From: CBDEGR01 sp965237895 | GTDB lineage: Bacteria; Acidobacteriota; Terriglobia; UBA7540; JAPUME01 | DNA: 64,000 nucleotides | Assembly (NCBI GenBank): GCA_965237895.1 | Contig: CBDEGR010000002.1 | Coordinates: 1,984,001 to 2,048,000 of the forward strand | Direction of reading: 5' to 3' | Shown here: one piece after another, positions 47,249-56,230 of the stretch | Layout of the letters: the number at the start of each line of letters is the position of its first letter | Position numbering within the stretch: position 1 is the stretch's first letter | Notes under the pieces: model-generated | The model's input: only the letters and a program-made list of their open reading frames with translations | Database searches by the model: none | What the model was told of the DNA's origin: nothing | Program-made: the position numbers and the translations under genes

Positions 47249-48580
47249 ATGCGTCCGAAAAAAATTTTTCTGATCGTCACCGCCGCCCTGCTGCCGGCCC
47301 TCGTCGTCGGATTCTATCTGGGGAGAAGCATCTCCGCGCCGGAGACGCCCTCCGCTCAAGAAGAGCAGGACCCTCAGACCGGACAACAAATGTCGATGGA
47401 ACCGGCGGGCAAGCAGACTGTGCAGAACGGCGAGCGCGAGGTCCTCTACTGGTACGACCCGATGCACACCAACTACAAGTCCGACAAGCCCGGCATCGCG
47501 CCCGATTGCGGCATGGACCTAGTTCCCTTCTACGCCGACGAGGCCGAAGCTTTGTCAAAAATGCCGCCGGGCTCGGTGATGCTGAGTTCTGAAAAGCAGC
47601 AGTTAATCGGCGTGCGGACGGCCACGGTCGAACATTCCTGGGTTCATAAAACAATCCGCACCGTCGCCCACCTGGCGCCGGATGAGACACGCATCGCCCA
47701 CGTCCACACCAAGTTCGAAGGCTGGATCGAAAAAGTCTACGTCGACTACGTCGGCAAGAGGGTGAAGAAGGGCCAGCCGCTGTTTACCATCTACAGCCCG
47801 GAACTGGTCTCGACCGAGGAAGAGTATCTGCTGGCCCTCAAGGGGCAAAAGTTGCTAGGCAAGAGCCCTTTTACGCGCGTGGTGGAGGGTTCGACAGCCC
47901 TTCTCGATGCCGCCCGCCGCCGGCTTGAACTGTGGGACATCAGCGAAGAGCAGATTCGTGAGCTCGAACAGACCGGCAAAGTACGTCGCACGCTGACCAT
48001 CCACTCGCCGATTCAAGGCTTCGTCACCGTGCGCAATGCCTACGAGAACGCCTACGTCACGCCGGGAACGAAAATCTATTCTATCGTGGACCTGAGAAGA
48101 GTCTGGGCGATGGCCATGGTCTACGAGTACGAGCTGCCCTTCATCCGCACCGGCCAGCGCGCCACTATGAGCTTGGCCTATCAGCCCGGCAAGAAGTATC
48201 GCGGCCGGGTCACTTACATCTACCCGGAAGTCGACGTGAAGTCGAGAACCGTAAAAGTGCGCCTGGAGTTTCAAAACCCCAGGCTCGAACTCAAGCTCGA
48301 CATGTACGCCGATGTGGAAATTCACGTCAACTACGGGCGCCGGCTGGTGGTTCCCAGCGAAGCGGTTCTCGATTCCGGGATGAGAAAAATCGTTTTTCTC
48401 GCACGGCCAAACGGATACTTCGAACCGCGTGAAATCGAAGTGGGGCCGCGGCTGGACAATCAATTCATCGTGCTCAAGGGGCTCAAGGCGGGCGACGAGA
48501 TCGTCACCTCCGGCAACTTCCTAATCGACTCGGAAAGCCGCCTGAGCAACACCTCAGGCGAAGTCTCGCACGCGCGCTAA
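47249..48580 (+). CDS. RND efflux periplasmic adaptor with heavy-metal-binding domain (CusB-like)
   Basis: 443 residues. An N-terminal membrane anchor/signal (KKIFLIVTAALLPALVVGFYLG) is followed by the heavy-metal-binding domain YWYDPMHTNYKSDKPGIAPDCGMDLVP (residues ~72-100). The membrane-fusion core follows: lipoyl halves IEKVYVDYVGKRVKKGQPLF and FVTVRNAYENAYVTPGTKI, with a beta barrel to the end. It bridges CusA- and CusC-like proteins and may hand over Cu+ or Ag+. ATG 47249 follows GAGAGG; the previous stop is four bases upstream. Confidence 0.92.
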   Translation: MRPKKIFLIVTAALLPALVVGFYLGRSISAPETPSAQEEQDPQTGQQMSMEPAGKQTVQNGEREVLYWYDPMHTNYKSDKPGIAPDCGMDLVPFYADEAEALSKMPPGSVMLSSEKQQLIGVRTATVEHSWVHKTIRTVAHLAPDETRIAHVHTKFEGWIEKVYVDYVGKRVKKGQPLFTIYSPELVSTEEEYLLALKGQKLLGKSPFTRVVEGSTALLDAARRRLELWDISEEQIRELEQTGKVRRTLTIHSPIQGFVTVRNAYENAYVTPGTKIYSIVDLRRVWAMAMVYEYELPFIRTGQRATMSLAYQPGKKYRGRVTYIYPEVDVKSRTVKVRLEFQNPRLELKLDMYADVEIHVNYGRRLVVPSEAVLDSGMRKIVFLARPNGYFEPREIEVGPRLDNQFIVLKGLKAGDEIVTSGNFLIDSESRLSNTSGEVSHAR

Positions 48581-48600
48581 AGGGAAGAGAAGGAAAGGTC

Positions 48601-51600
48601 ATGATCAATTCCATCATCGAGTGGAGCGCGAAGAACCGCTTTCTGGTCATCTTGACGACGCTGGCCGCAATCGCTGCCGGCGCCTGGGCGGTCAAGAACA
48701 CCCCGCTCGACGCCATCCCGGACCTCTCCGACGTGCAAGTCATCGTCTTCACCGAGTGGTCGGGCCGCAGCCCGGACTTGGTGGAAGACCAGGTGACCTA
48801 TCCCATCGTCACGGCGCTGCTGGCCGCGCCTCAGGTGAAAGTGGTTCGCGGCTACTCGTTCTTCGGCCTCTCGTTCGTCTACGTCATCTTCGAGGACGGC
48901 ACGGATATCTACTGGGCGCGCAGCCGCGTAATGGAGTACATGCAGTCGGTGGGCGGAGGTCTGCCCTCAGGGGTGACACCCGTGCTGGGTCCAGACGCAA
49001 CCGGCGTTGGCTGGGCGTTCCAGTACGTATTGATAGACCGCACGGGTAAACATGATTTGGCCGAGCTTCGTTCGCTCCAGGATTGGTACGTGCGCTACTG
49101 GATTGAGAGCGTGCCGGGCGTGGCCGAAGCCGCCAGCATCGGCGGGTTCGTAAAGCAGTACCAAGTGGAGATCGACCCGAATACGCTGGTCGGTTACAAC
49201 ATCCCCCTGCAAAAAGTCACCGAAGCCATCCGCCGCAGCAACAACGACGTGGGCGGGCGCATCGTGGAATACAGCGGGCGCGAGTACATGGTGCGCGGCC
49301 TCGGCTATATCCGCAGCGTGGCCGACATTGAAAACATTCCTCTGGGGGTTAACTCCCGAGGGACGCCCGTCTACGTCCGTGACGTGGCGCGTGTTCACCT
49401 TGGCCCGGACATCCGCCGCGGCATGGCGGAGCTGAACGGCGAAGGAGAAGTCGTCGGCGGCATCGTCGTAGTGCGCTACGGGGAGAACGCTCTGGGGGTC
49501 ATCAATCGCGTAAAGGAAAAAATTGAAGAGGTGCGTGGCTCGCTGCCCGAGGGCGTCGAGATCGTTCCCGTCTATGACCGCTCGGATTTAATCTATCGCT
49601 CGGTGCGCAATCTCGAAGAAAAACTTCTCGAAGAAAGTTTGATCGTCAGCCTCGTCTGCCTTATTTTCCTCTTCCATTTTCGCAGTGCGTTGGTGGCCAT
49701 TCTTGTGCTGCCGATCGCGATCTTGATGTCGCTGCTCGGCATGAAGTTCCTCGGCCTCAATTCGAACATCATGTCGCTGGGCGGAATCGCCATCGCCATT
49801 GGAACGATGATCGACTCGGCCATTATCATGATCGAAAACGCGCACAAGAAGCTCGAACACTGGGAAACGGAAGGCAGGCCGGGCGAGAGGAGTCGCGTGC
49901 TGATCGACGCGGCAAAGGAAGTGGGCCGCCCGTTGTTCTTTTCTCTGCTGATTATCGCCGTCTCCTTCCTGCCCATCTTTACACTCGAAGCGCAAGAAGG
50001 CCGCCTCTTCAAGCCGCTCGCCTATACGAAGACCTTTGCGATGCTGGCGGCATCCTTCCTTTCGGTCTTTCTGGTGCCGACGCTGATGCTTCTGCTGATC
50101 CGAGGAAAAATCGCTCCGGAAGGGAAAAACCCCATCAACCGCTTTCTGATCTGGGCCTACCGGCCCTTCGTGCATCTGGTGTTGAGATTCCGAAAATCGA
50201 CGCTGGTGGTGGCCGTGCTTCTGGTCGCCACCTCCGTTCCGGTCTTCTCCAAGCTCGGCTCGGAATTCATGCCGCCGCTCTATGAAGGCTCGTTGCTCTT
50301 TATGCCGTCGGGGCTGCCAGGCATGTCGATCGACTCGGTGTCACGAACCATGCAGCTCCAAAACAAACTTCTAAAAAAATTTCCTGAGGTCGAAACCGTC
50401 TTCGGCAAGGCGGGCCGCGCGCGCACGGCCACCGACCCGGCGCCGCTTTCGATGATCGAGACCACCATCACGCTGAAGCCGGAGAGCGAATGGCGCGAGG
50501 GGATGACGCCGGAGAAACTTATCGAAGAGATGAATCAGGCGCTTCGCATCCCCGGCATCAGCAATTCTTGGACCATGCCCATCAAAGCTCGCATCGACAT
50601 GCTGACGACGGGCATCCGCACGCCGGTCGGCATCAAGGTCTTCGGGCCGGACCTTCGCGTAGTCGAGCAAATCGGGAGGAAGCTGGAGCAGGCACTGAAA
50701 GACGTTCCCGGCACCAGGAACATCTACGCGGAGCGCGTCGCCAGCGGCTACTTTATGGATTTCACGGTGAACCGGAAAGCCGCTGCCCGCTACGGGTTGA
50801 CGGTGGGCAACGTGGAAGATGTGATCGAATCGGCCATCGGCGGGAAGAACATCACCATGACGGTCGAGGGTCGTGAGCGATATCCGGTCAACGTACGCTA
50901 CAAGCGCGAGCTAAGGCAAAACCCGGCTCAACTTCGCCGCGTCCTGGTAGCCACACCCACGGGCGCGCAGGTCCCTTTGGCGCAATTGGCCGATCTGAAA
51001 TTCACCATGGGACCTCCGGTCATCAAGAGCGAAGCGGCCGAACCGGTCGGCTACGTCTTTGTGGATGTCGCCGGGCGCGACATCGGCGGCTATGTGGAGG
51101 AAGCAATCCGAACCGTCGAAGAGAAGGTCGAAATTCCGATGGGGTATCACTTGACCTGGAGCGGGCAGTACGAATATATGCAACGCGCGGGGGAACGCAT
51201 GTTTTACGTTGTGCCGCTGACGCTGTTCATTGTCTTCCTTCTGCTCTACCTGAACATGAAATCCCTCACGAAGATCTTTATCGTCCTGCTGGCAGTGCCC
51301 TTCTCGCTGATCGGAGCGGTGTGGGTTCTCTACGCGCTCGACTACAACATGAGCGTGGCCGTCTGGGTGGGCATCATCGCGCTGCTCGGCGTGGACGCGG
51401 AAACGGGCGTCATCATGCTGCTCTATCTCGACCACGCCTATGCGAGAATGAAGGGAGCGGGGCGCATGCGCAGCCTGGAAGATTTGAAGGAAGCTGTGAT
51501 GGAAGGCGCCGTGCTTCGCGTGCGTCCGAAGATGATGACGGTCATGGCCATCGTCATGGGACTGCTTCCCATTATGTGGAGTTCGGGAGCGGGGTCGGAC

Positions 51601-51744
51601 GTGATGAAGCGCATCGCCGCGCCGATGATCGGCGGAATCTTAACTTCGTTCGTACTGGAGCTTCTGGTCTATCCGGTAATCTTTACGCTCTGGAAGTGGC
51701 ATGGTGAGGTAAAATCGTCAGGAAAGGAGTTTGCCGCGCTGTGA
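48601..51744 (+). CDS. Heavy-metal efflux RND pump, CusA/CzcA family
   Basis: 1047 residues with twelve transmembrane helices and two large periplasmic loops. It begins MINSIIEWSAKNRFLVIL and includes LPSGVTPVLGPDATGVGWAFQY, GGIAIAIGTMIDSAIIMIENAHK and VWVGIIALLGVDAETGVIMLLYLDHA, all characteristic of the HME branch (CusA, CzcA, SilA). Proton-driven export of monovalent copper/silver or divalent cations; the CusB-type partner favours copper/silver but does not prove it. The stop codon overlaps the next start (GTGA), so the selenoprotein candidate is coupled to it. Confidence 0.95.
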   Translation: MINSIIEWSAKNRFLVILTTLAAIAAGAWAVKNTPLDAIPDLSDVQVIVFTEWSGRSPDLVEDQVTYPIVTALLAAPQVKVVRGYSFFGLSFVYVIFEDGTDIYWARSRVMEYMQSVGGGLPSGVTPVLGPDATGVGWAFQYVLIDRTGKHDLAELRSLQDWYVRYWIESVPGVAEAASIGGFVKQYQVEIDPNTLVGYNIPLQKVTEAIRRSNNDVGGRIVEYSGREYMVRGLGYIRSVADIENIPLGVNSRGTPVYVRDVARVHLGPDIRRGMAELNGEGEVVGGIVVVRYGENALGVINRVKEKIEEVRGSLPEGVEIVPVYDRSDLIYRSVRNLEEKLLEESLIVSLVCLIFLFHFRSALVAILVLPIAILMSLLGMKFLGLNSNIMSLGGIAIAIGTMIDSAIIMIENAHKKLEHWETEGRPGERSRVLIDAAKEVGRPLFFSLLIIAVSFLPIFTLEAQEGRLFKPLAYTKTFAMLAASFLSVFLVPTLMLLLIRGKIAPEGKNPINRFLIWAYRPFVHLVLRFRKSTLVVAVLLVATSVPVFSKLGSEFMPPLYEGSLLFMPSGLPGMSIDSVSRTMQLQNKLLKKFPEVETVFGKAGRARTATDPAPLSMIETTITLKPESEWREGMTPEKLIEEMNQALRIPGISNSWTMPIKARIDMLTTGIRTPVGIKVFGPDLRVVEQIGRKLEQALKDVPGTRNIYAERVASGYFMDFTVNRKAAARYGLTVGNVEDVIESAIGGKNITMTVEGRERYPVNVRYKRELRQNPAQLRRVLVATPTGAQVPLAQLADLKFTMGPPVIKSEAAEPVGYVFVDVAGRDIGGYVEEAIRTVEEKVEIPMGYHLTWSGQYEYMQRAGERMFYVVPLTLFIVFLLLYLNMKSLTKIFIVLLAVPFSLIGAVWVLYALDYNMSVAVWVGIIALLGVDAETGVIMLLYLDHAYARMKGAGRMRSLEDLKEAVMEGAVLRVRPKMMTVMAIVMGLLPIMWSSGAGSDVMKRIAAPMIGGILTSFVLELLVYPVIFTLWKWHGEVKSSGKEFAAL

Positions 51745-52292
51745 AACAGTCCGATCGGAACTCAAAGAAAAAAGAGAGGATGAACCGCAGAATCGGAATC
51801 GGATTTGCCCTGGTGCTGCTTGGTGGGTTCGTGGCCTATGGACTCATAAAGCAGGGGAGTCCGAAGCCGGCTCCGGCGAAGACTACTACGTCACAACCGC
51901 AGGCGCAAAATCCCGCCCTGAAACCCTCGGTTCCGTTCATCAAGCCTACACCGCCCTTCCATAAGAGCGCGGAGGCGGCGAAACCCTTTCCCAAACTCTT
52001 GTCGGCTGCCTATTTCCGGCAATACCCGCTGGTGGTGCAGGCCTACAAAATTGCAGCCGCTATTCCCGAGGTTTTGGCGCAGCAGCCTTGTTATTGCTAT
52101 TGCGACCGGTTCGGACACGGCAGCCTGCTCGACTGCTACGCCTCCGACCACGGCGCCGGCTGACTCACCTGCATCAAGGAGGTTCTCCTTGCCGATCAGA
52201 TGACAAAACAAGGGAAAACACCAGAAGAGATTCGAACCAATATCATTCGCGGAGGATGGCGTCACGTCGCCATGCCGACAAAAACCAAATAG
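51741..52292 (+). CDS. CYCXC-type membrane-anchored protein, candidate selenoprotein (in-frame UGA at residue 141)
   Basis: GTG 51741 has AAAGGAG upstream and overlaps the cusA stop. Residues ~16-36 are a membrane anchor, followed by a Pro/Lys-rich linker. The conserved domain has CYCYC (117-121) and LLDC (Cys132) in the order of the PCYCGC/CYCXC family. At codon 141 is TGA (52161-52163), followed in the same frame by LTCIKEVLLADQMTKQGKTP and EEIRTNIIRGGW to TAG at 52290-52292, the family's usual C-terminus with a C-x-x-C site. Decoding TGA as Sec gives U-L-T-C and a 183-residue protein; otherwise it is truncated. I recall that some database models label this family '(seleno)protein'. Role: redox or metal handling beside the pump (inference). 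Confidence 0.82.
52161..52191 (+). promoter_or_regulatory. Candidate bacterial SECIS element
   Basis: The in-frame TGA (52161-52163) is followed after 11 bases by CAAGGAG (52175-52181), loop GTT (52182-52184) and CTCCTTG (52185-52191), a perfect 7-bp stem. The loop begins 18 nt after the UGA and its first base is G. Known bacterial SECIS hairpins need a short apical loop with G in the first two positions about 16-37 nt downstream of UGA, and this fits. Confidence 0.75.
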
Positions 52293-52305
52293 AGGAAATA
52301 CACAA

Positions 52306-52776
52306 ATGGGAAAAATGAAATACATCATCGGAACCGTATGCGCGCTCGCGTTGGGGACACTGCTGCTGGTAAGTCCTCTCCGGCCCCATGGCAAGAAAGA
52401 ATGGCCCGTACCCGACGAGGCAAAGCAGAAGAAAAACCCGATCGCTTCGAACCATGAATCTCCTCTGAAAGCAAAACCGCTCTACGAAAAGAATTGCCTG
52501 ATGTGCCACGGCGAGACGGGCAAAGGAGATGGAACGATGGCCGCTATGCTATCCGAAAAACCGCCGAGCTTCACCGACGCCCATATGATGGGAGAGATGA
52601 GCGACGGAGAACTCTTCTGGAAGATCGGCGAGGGGAAGGCTCCCATGCCGAGCTTCAAGACCAAATTCAGCGAGGAAGAACGATGGCACTTGGTAAACTA
52701 TGTCCGTGCTTTCTCCGCACATGAGCACCACGGAAAACATCAGCACGGGTCCGGCCATAAAAAGCACAAGAAGTAG
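52306..52776 (+). CDS. Cytochrome c with His-rich C-terminal tail
   Basis: 156 residues. It has an N-terminal anchor/signal (IIGTVCALALGTLLLV), haem motif Cys64-Leu-Met-Cys67-His68, axial-Met region APMPSFKTKF, and a tail HEHHGKHQHGSGHKKHKK with eight His, which probably binds metal ions. It starts 14 bp after the selenoprotein candidate with GAGGA upstream and looks like the last gene of the efflux operon. It could pass electrons to or from the CYCXC protein or to copper; that is inference. Confidence 0.88.
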   Translation: MGKMKYIIGTVCALALGTLLLVSPLRPHGKKEWPVPDEAKQKKNPIASNHESPLKAKPLYEKNCLMCHGETGKGDGTMAAMLSEKPPSFTDAHMMGEMSDGELFWKIGEGKAPMPSFKTKFSEEERWHLVNYVRAFSAHEHHGKHQHGSGHKKHKK

Positions 52777-52826
52777 GCCAAGCTTAGGATCATCCCGACG
52801 CAAAGCGACCTACGCCGAAGGAAAAC

Positions 52827-53021
52827 TTGTCAGACGAGCCAAAAAGAGAGCCGCAAGAAATTCTCATTGCGGCGACAGCCCTCGTCATGCGGACCTATGA
52901 CCGCTGCCTGCCCAATCTGGCCGCCGTTCGAACCGAGGGGGAAGCCGAAGCGTACCGGACCCAATTCGGCGGACAAGTACTTCGGTACGAAGAGGCACGG
53001 GAAAGGATCCGGCAGCGTTGA
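52827..53021 (+). CDS. Small hypothetical protein
   Basis: 64 residues from TTG 52827 with GAAGGAAAAC upstream. It is soluble and charged (MSDEPKREPQEILIAATALV ... LRYEEARERIRQR), probably helical. No family is recognised. It lies 50 bp after the cytochrome c gene. Confidence 0.35.
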   Translation: MSDEPKREPQEILIAATALVMRTYDRCLPNLAAVRTEGEAEAYRTQFGGQVLRYEEARERIRQR

Positions 53022-53350
53022 CTCCCACCTTTTCCCTTAACGGGTTTCTTGAACCCACATGGACCGGAAAACAAACGGGTCCTTTTACCTGGGAAAAATT
53101 GTTTGCAGGGAGGCTTTCAAACGTACGAATCGGGCAAAGGGAGGAATCGACAGCGAAATAAATCGTGAGCGACGGCGCACTGAGCTCCAGGAAGAGAAAG
53201 CCACAGGGGAAAACGATCTAGGCCCGGGCCTAGAGGCGGAAAGCCTCCGCCTTCGAAGAAAGAACTTACCTTCTGTTTTGGGTTTCGAAACGTAGGGAGG
53301 CCGAAGAGCGACCCGCCCGACAAACACGACCACGACCGCTTTCGGCCGGT
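53022..53350. other. Intergenic region with palindromes
   Basis: No convincing gene. It contains the perfect 16-bp palindrome CTAGGCCCGGGCCTAG (53218-53233) and, adjacent, the hairpin AGGCGGA-AAGCC-TCCGCCT (53234-53252). On the minus strand these come about 100-130 bp after the ferredoxin stop and are followed by ATCGTTTTCCCC, so they may terminate that transcript. Confidence 0.45.
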
Positions 53351-53611
53351 CTACTTCTTGAAATAAACAGCGTTCACCTCGACGAAGCTCGCCCACTTTT
53401 CCGGCAGTTCCTCCTGCGGGAAGATGGCAGTCACCGGACAGACCGGAACACAGGCGCCGCAGTCGATACATTCGACCGGATCAATATAGAGATGCTCGAC
53501 CGGCTCATAGTCCCCCTCGTCCTTTCGAGGATGGATACAATCCACTGGACAAACGTCCACACAAGCAGTGTCTTTGGTGCCAATACACGGCTCGGCAATT
53601 ATGTAGGCCAT
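53351..53611 (-). CDS. fdxA: Ferredoxin, 7Fe/8Fe bacterial type
   Basis: 86 residues. MAYIIAEPCIGTKDTACVDVCPVDCIHP supplies the cysteines of one cluster plus the spaced Cys typical of [3Fe-4S] sites, and CIDCGACVPVCPVTAIFP is a classic CxxCxxCxxxCP [4Fe-4S] motif. It is a cytosolic low-potential electron carrier. The length and the two-cluster pattern match FdxA. A monocistronic location is likely. Confidence 0.9.
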   Translation of the reverse strand: MAYIIAEPCIGTKDTACVDVCPVDCIHPRKDEGDYEPVEHLYIDPVECIDCGACVPVCPVTAIFPQEELPEKWASFVEVNAVYFKK

Positions 53612-53845
53612 ACGGATTTACTCCTTCCCTGCGATGTAAGAGAATTAACCTATAAAACTCAATTCAATCAGGTATGAAAAATATTCAACCTCGAGCCACC
53701 CTGGTACGTCTTCGCCGACCCTTTTCCCTGCAGGCCTCCGAAGGCTCTTCAGGCCAGGGGTCGACGGGAACAGCCGAACATGCTACCCCAACCTTCTCCT
53801 GAAAGCAATACCCTTTTCCGCATACAGCTGCCGGGAAAGAAAAAA

Positions 53846-53875
53846 GGCGCACTTCCCATTTCAAAGAAGTGCGCC
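53846..53875 (-). terminator. Rho-independent terminator of the DksA-like gene
   Basis: On the minus strand, GGCGCACTTC pairs perfectly with GAAGTGCGCC around a 10-base loop and is followed by TTTTTTCTTTCCC. It lies 61 bp downstream of the DksA-like stop codon. The rest of 53612-53936 holds nothing else recognisable. Confidence 0.88.
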
Positions 53876-53936
53876 GAACACCCGACGTTGCTTAAAGGAG
53901 GTTTCCGAGGAAAAACTATTTTGCCTTCGAGGGCGA

Positions 53937-54314
53937 TTAATTATAACTGATCGGACTGATCTCCTGGCAGCCGACACAGAACCGCGCCCAAGGAATGGCC
54001 CTTAGCCGGTTCGATGCGATCGTCTCACCGCAGGATTCGCAGGTCCCGAAGTCGCCCTTTTCCATCCGCACGAGCGCTTCGTCCACCTCACGCAAGGTTT
54101 CAAAGCGCAGGTTGACTTTCCAAGTCGCCACGTCCTGTTCGATCGACTGAGCCGCCAACTCAACCGTATCCGGTGACCGGAGAGCGCCGGTCAGCACATC
54201 CGGATCGTCGCCTCTTACGGTCATCAACTCAGCTTTCTTCTTCAGCAAAGCATTCCAATGTACTTTCTTTTTGGAATTCTGCGAGGTACCCATAGATATA
54301 CCCTTATTATTCAT
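53937..54314 (-). CDS. DksA/TraR-family zinc-finger protein
   Basis: 125 residues. A helical first part (NALLKKKAELMTVRGDDPD ... EVDEALVRMEKGDFGTC) is followed by a four-Cys zinc finger (CESCGETIASNRLRAIPWARFCVGC). DksA-family proteins enter the RNA polymerase secondary channel and modulate transcription, often with ppGpp. The acidic tip residues of E. coli DksA (DxxDxA) are not obvious, so it may be a relative rather than true DksA. Confidence 0.87.
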   Translation of the reverse strand: MNNKGISMGTSQNSKKKVHWNALLKKKAELMTVRGDDPDVLTGALRSPDTVELAAQSIEQDVATWKVNLRFETLREVDEALVRMEKGDFGTCESCGETIASNRLRAIPWARFCVGCQEISPISYN

Positions 54315-54505
54315 AGATGCTTATGATGTCTTACTCCACCCTTACACATGAACTAGATGCAGATGGGCTTGACAAGGTTGCTCTATGATACTCAGATTAG
54401 AACTGGAGGGCAAGCCCCAATATCGTATGTCTTTGCAAAAATCATAACGCTAGAATGAAATAACATGTTAGTAATCAACAGATTACAGGAATATTAGGCG
54501 CCCTT

Positions 54506-55263
54506 TTGCCACGCGAGCCACAATCCGAAATACTGGAAAATATCCGACAGGCTCTGGGCGAGTTCTCGGCTCAAAAATCCTCATACCATGAAAATAAATA
54601 AGTTGACACCACTTTGCCCGCCGAAGCGCCGAAAGATACCCTAATTCATACCTATGAAACGGAACTTCGCCTAGTGGGGGGAATCCCTCACCGGGTTGCG
54701 AATCCCATACAGCTTGATGAAGTCCTGAAAACGATTCTGGTGACGGAAAAGGCAATAAACGCTGTTCTCTCGGCCCACCCGATACTAACTAAGGCGTATA
54801 TTATCAATGCCTTAATGGAATTGTGCAGGCACGTTACCACATGGGAGAAAGAAGCCGGCGACCACCCCCCAGAGGACCATAGCCAGGCATGCTTCGAGGC
54901 TCAGGTGGGGTTCTCCGGCGTTGATTTCGTTCTCGCTGAGACCGGCACTTTGGTTGTCTCAAGCAGGACGGAGGGTTCGCAATTGACATCGCTTGCCCCC
55001 CCATTCATGTGGCGTTTTACCGGCCCTCTCAGGTGGTAGCCGGGCTTGAACAGGTGCTGTATGGGCTCCCCGGCAGAAAATCCGGCCCCGATGATCGTAT
55101 TAAGGGACACTCGGTGGTCTTCATTACCGGCCCCAGCCGAACCGGCGACATCGAGTTGACGCTCACCCTTGGCGTGCATGGGCCGCAACAGGTCCATGCG
55201 GTCTTGATCGAAGACATCTTGGATCCTTCTCCCCAGCCCTCTTCTCCGGAGGAAACGTCGTGA
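54506..55263 (+). pseudogene. LUD-domain (LutC/YkgG-like) protein, nonsense and frameshift
   Basis: A LutC-like N-terminus (PREPQSEILENIRQALGEF) runs into TAA at 54599-54601. The same frame continues (LIHTYETELRLVGGIPHRV, QVGFSGVDFVLAETGTLVVS) until a seven-C run at 54996-55002. One base too many there switches from LAPPI to LAPPFMW; the correct frame then reads HVAFYRPSQVV to DIELTLTLGVHGPQQVHAVL and ends at 55263. LutC helps lactate oxidation in the LutABC complex; no lutA or lutB is near. The C7 slip could be a sequencing error; the TAA is harder to dismiss. Confidence 0.8.
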
Positions 55264-55711
55264 ACCCGCCGATACGGCTTCGAAACAACTCCGGCGCCCG
55301 CCAAACCCGAAAACAACGCACCGTAAGGTTCCTTACCGCAACCGGGATCACCTTTTTTCTGGTCGCCTGTTCCGGACTGGGAGGAAAGAAACAGGACACG
55401 AAAAGGGTCTTACGGTCCGCGGCAAGCTGGTTCAGGTCATGGCGATCGGCGGGGAGACCACGGGCTGGGGCATTGAACTCGATGCGCCTCTGGAAATCGA
55501 AGGCCAAAAGGTTTCCCTCTTGGAAATTGAAGCCAAACAGATGCAACTGGACGAGTTTGAAAATTCCCAGGTCGAAGCCTGGGGCCGCTTGAAGATGCGG
55601 CAGGGAGTGGAACGGAAAATTTGGCCGGTGCTCGAGGTAATGAACCTGAAAGAGCTTCCTTCCGGCCGCACACCTCCAAAGGACCCCCTGCCGGAAGAAC
55701 CGGAATCCTAA
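55260..55711 (+). pseudogene. Lipoprotein of unknown function, frameshifted
   Basis: The start overlaps the lutC stop (GTGA). A lipoprotein signal (FLTATGITFFLVACSGLGG, lipobox LVAC) is followed by GKKQDTK. Near 55390-55410 the frame must change by one base to continue GLTVRGKLVQVMAIGGETTG and WGIELDAPLEIEGQKVSLLE, ending EEPES at 55711. The two parts form one sensible ~150-residue lipoprotein with a beta-rich domain. No family is recognised. Confidence 0.6.
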
Positions 55712-55799
55712 TGCATCACAACAGAGCGCCGTCACGCGCTTGACTCTCCGCTCAAAGCGAAGGAGAATTCCCGCCACACATCCGGGTTCCCAAAACTTC

Positions 55800-56075
55800 C
55801 AGCGGCTCACCAGGGAGGACGCCGGCTACCCGCAGCTCTAAGCCGACCTCTCCACCTCGAACCGGATCATGCCCCGCGCGGCCTTTCACGATTATCTCTA
55901 CCGTCTGATGCGTGCAGGGTTGGGGAAACGCCTGAAGTTCGGCTCGGATCAGATGCAGTCGCCCGAGGTGATCGAAGTCGGCATCGAAAGCATCGAGCCC
56001 GCGCCGTTCTTGACCGAAGGCGAGAAGCGCGACATTTTTTATAACAACGCCGCGCGGTTCTTGCGGTTGGAGTAA
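55800..56075 (+). pseudogene. 3' remnant of an amidohydrolase (TIM-barrel) gene
   Basis: The sequence DAGYPQL-stop-ADLSTSNRIMPRAAFHDYLYRL, with TAA (55839-55841) where a Tyr codon is expected, continues to KFGSDQMQSPEVIEVGIESI and TEGEKRDIFYNNAARFLRLE. GSDQM and YNNAARFL are typical of the C-terminus of amidohydrolase_2 enzymes. The metal-binding N-terminal part is absent upstream (lipoprotein gene ends at 55711). Confidence 0.7.
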
Positions 56076-56230
56076 GAATAGCGACACCCTTCAGGGCGGA
56101 ATGGAAATTAGAACCCTGCCGGCTTGAAGCTTGCCCTCCATAGCTCAAAGAGCGTCGGAGGGGCGGCCTCTACAAAATGGAATTCGGAGCCACGTCGCGG
56201 CGCCCTTTAGCGCGGCACGTACCACCACGC

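Noticed and set aside
53059..53295. A 78-codon open frame on the plus strand
   Set aside because: Arg/Lys/Glu-rich composition, no ribosome-binding site, no family resemblance, and it overlaps the palindromes and the ferredoxin downstream region.
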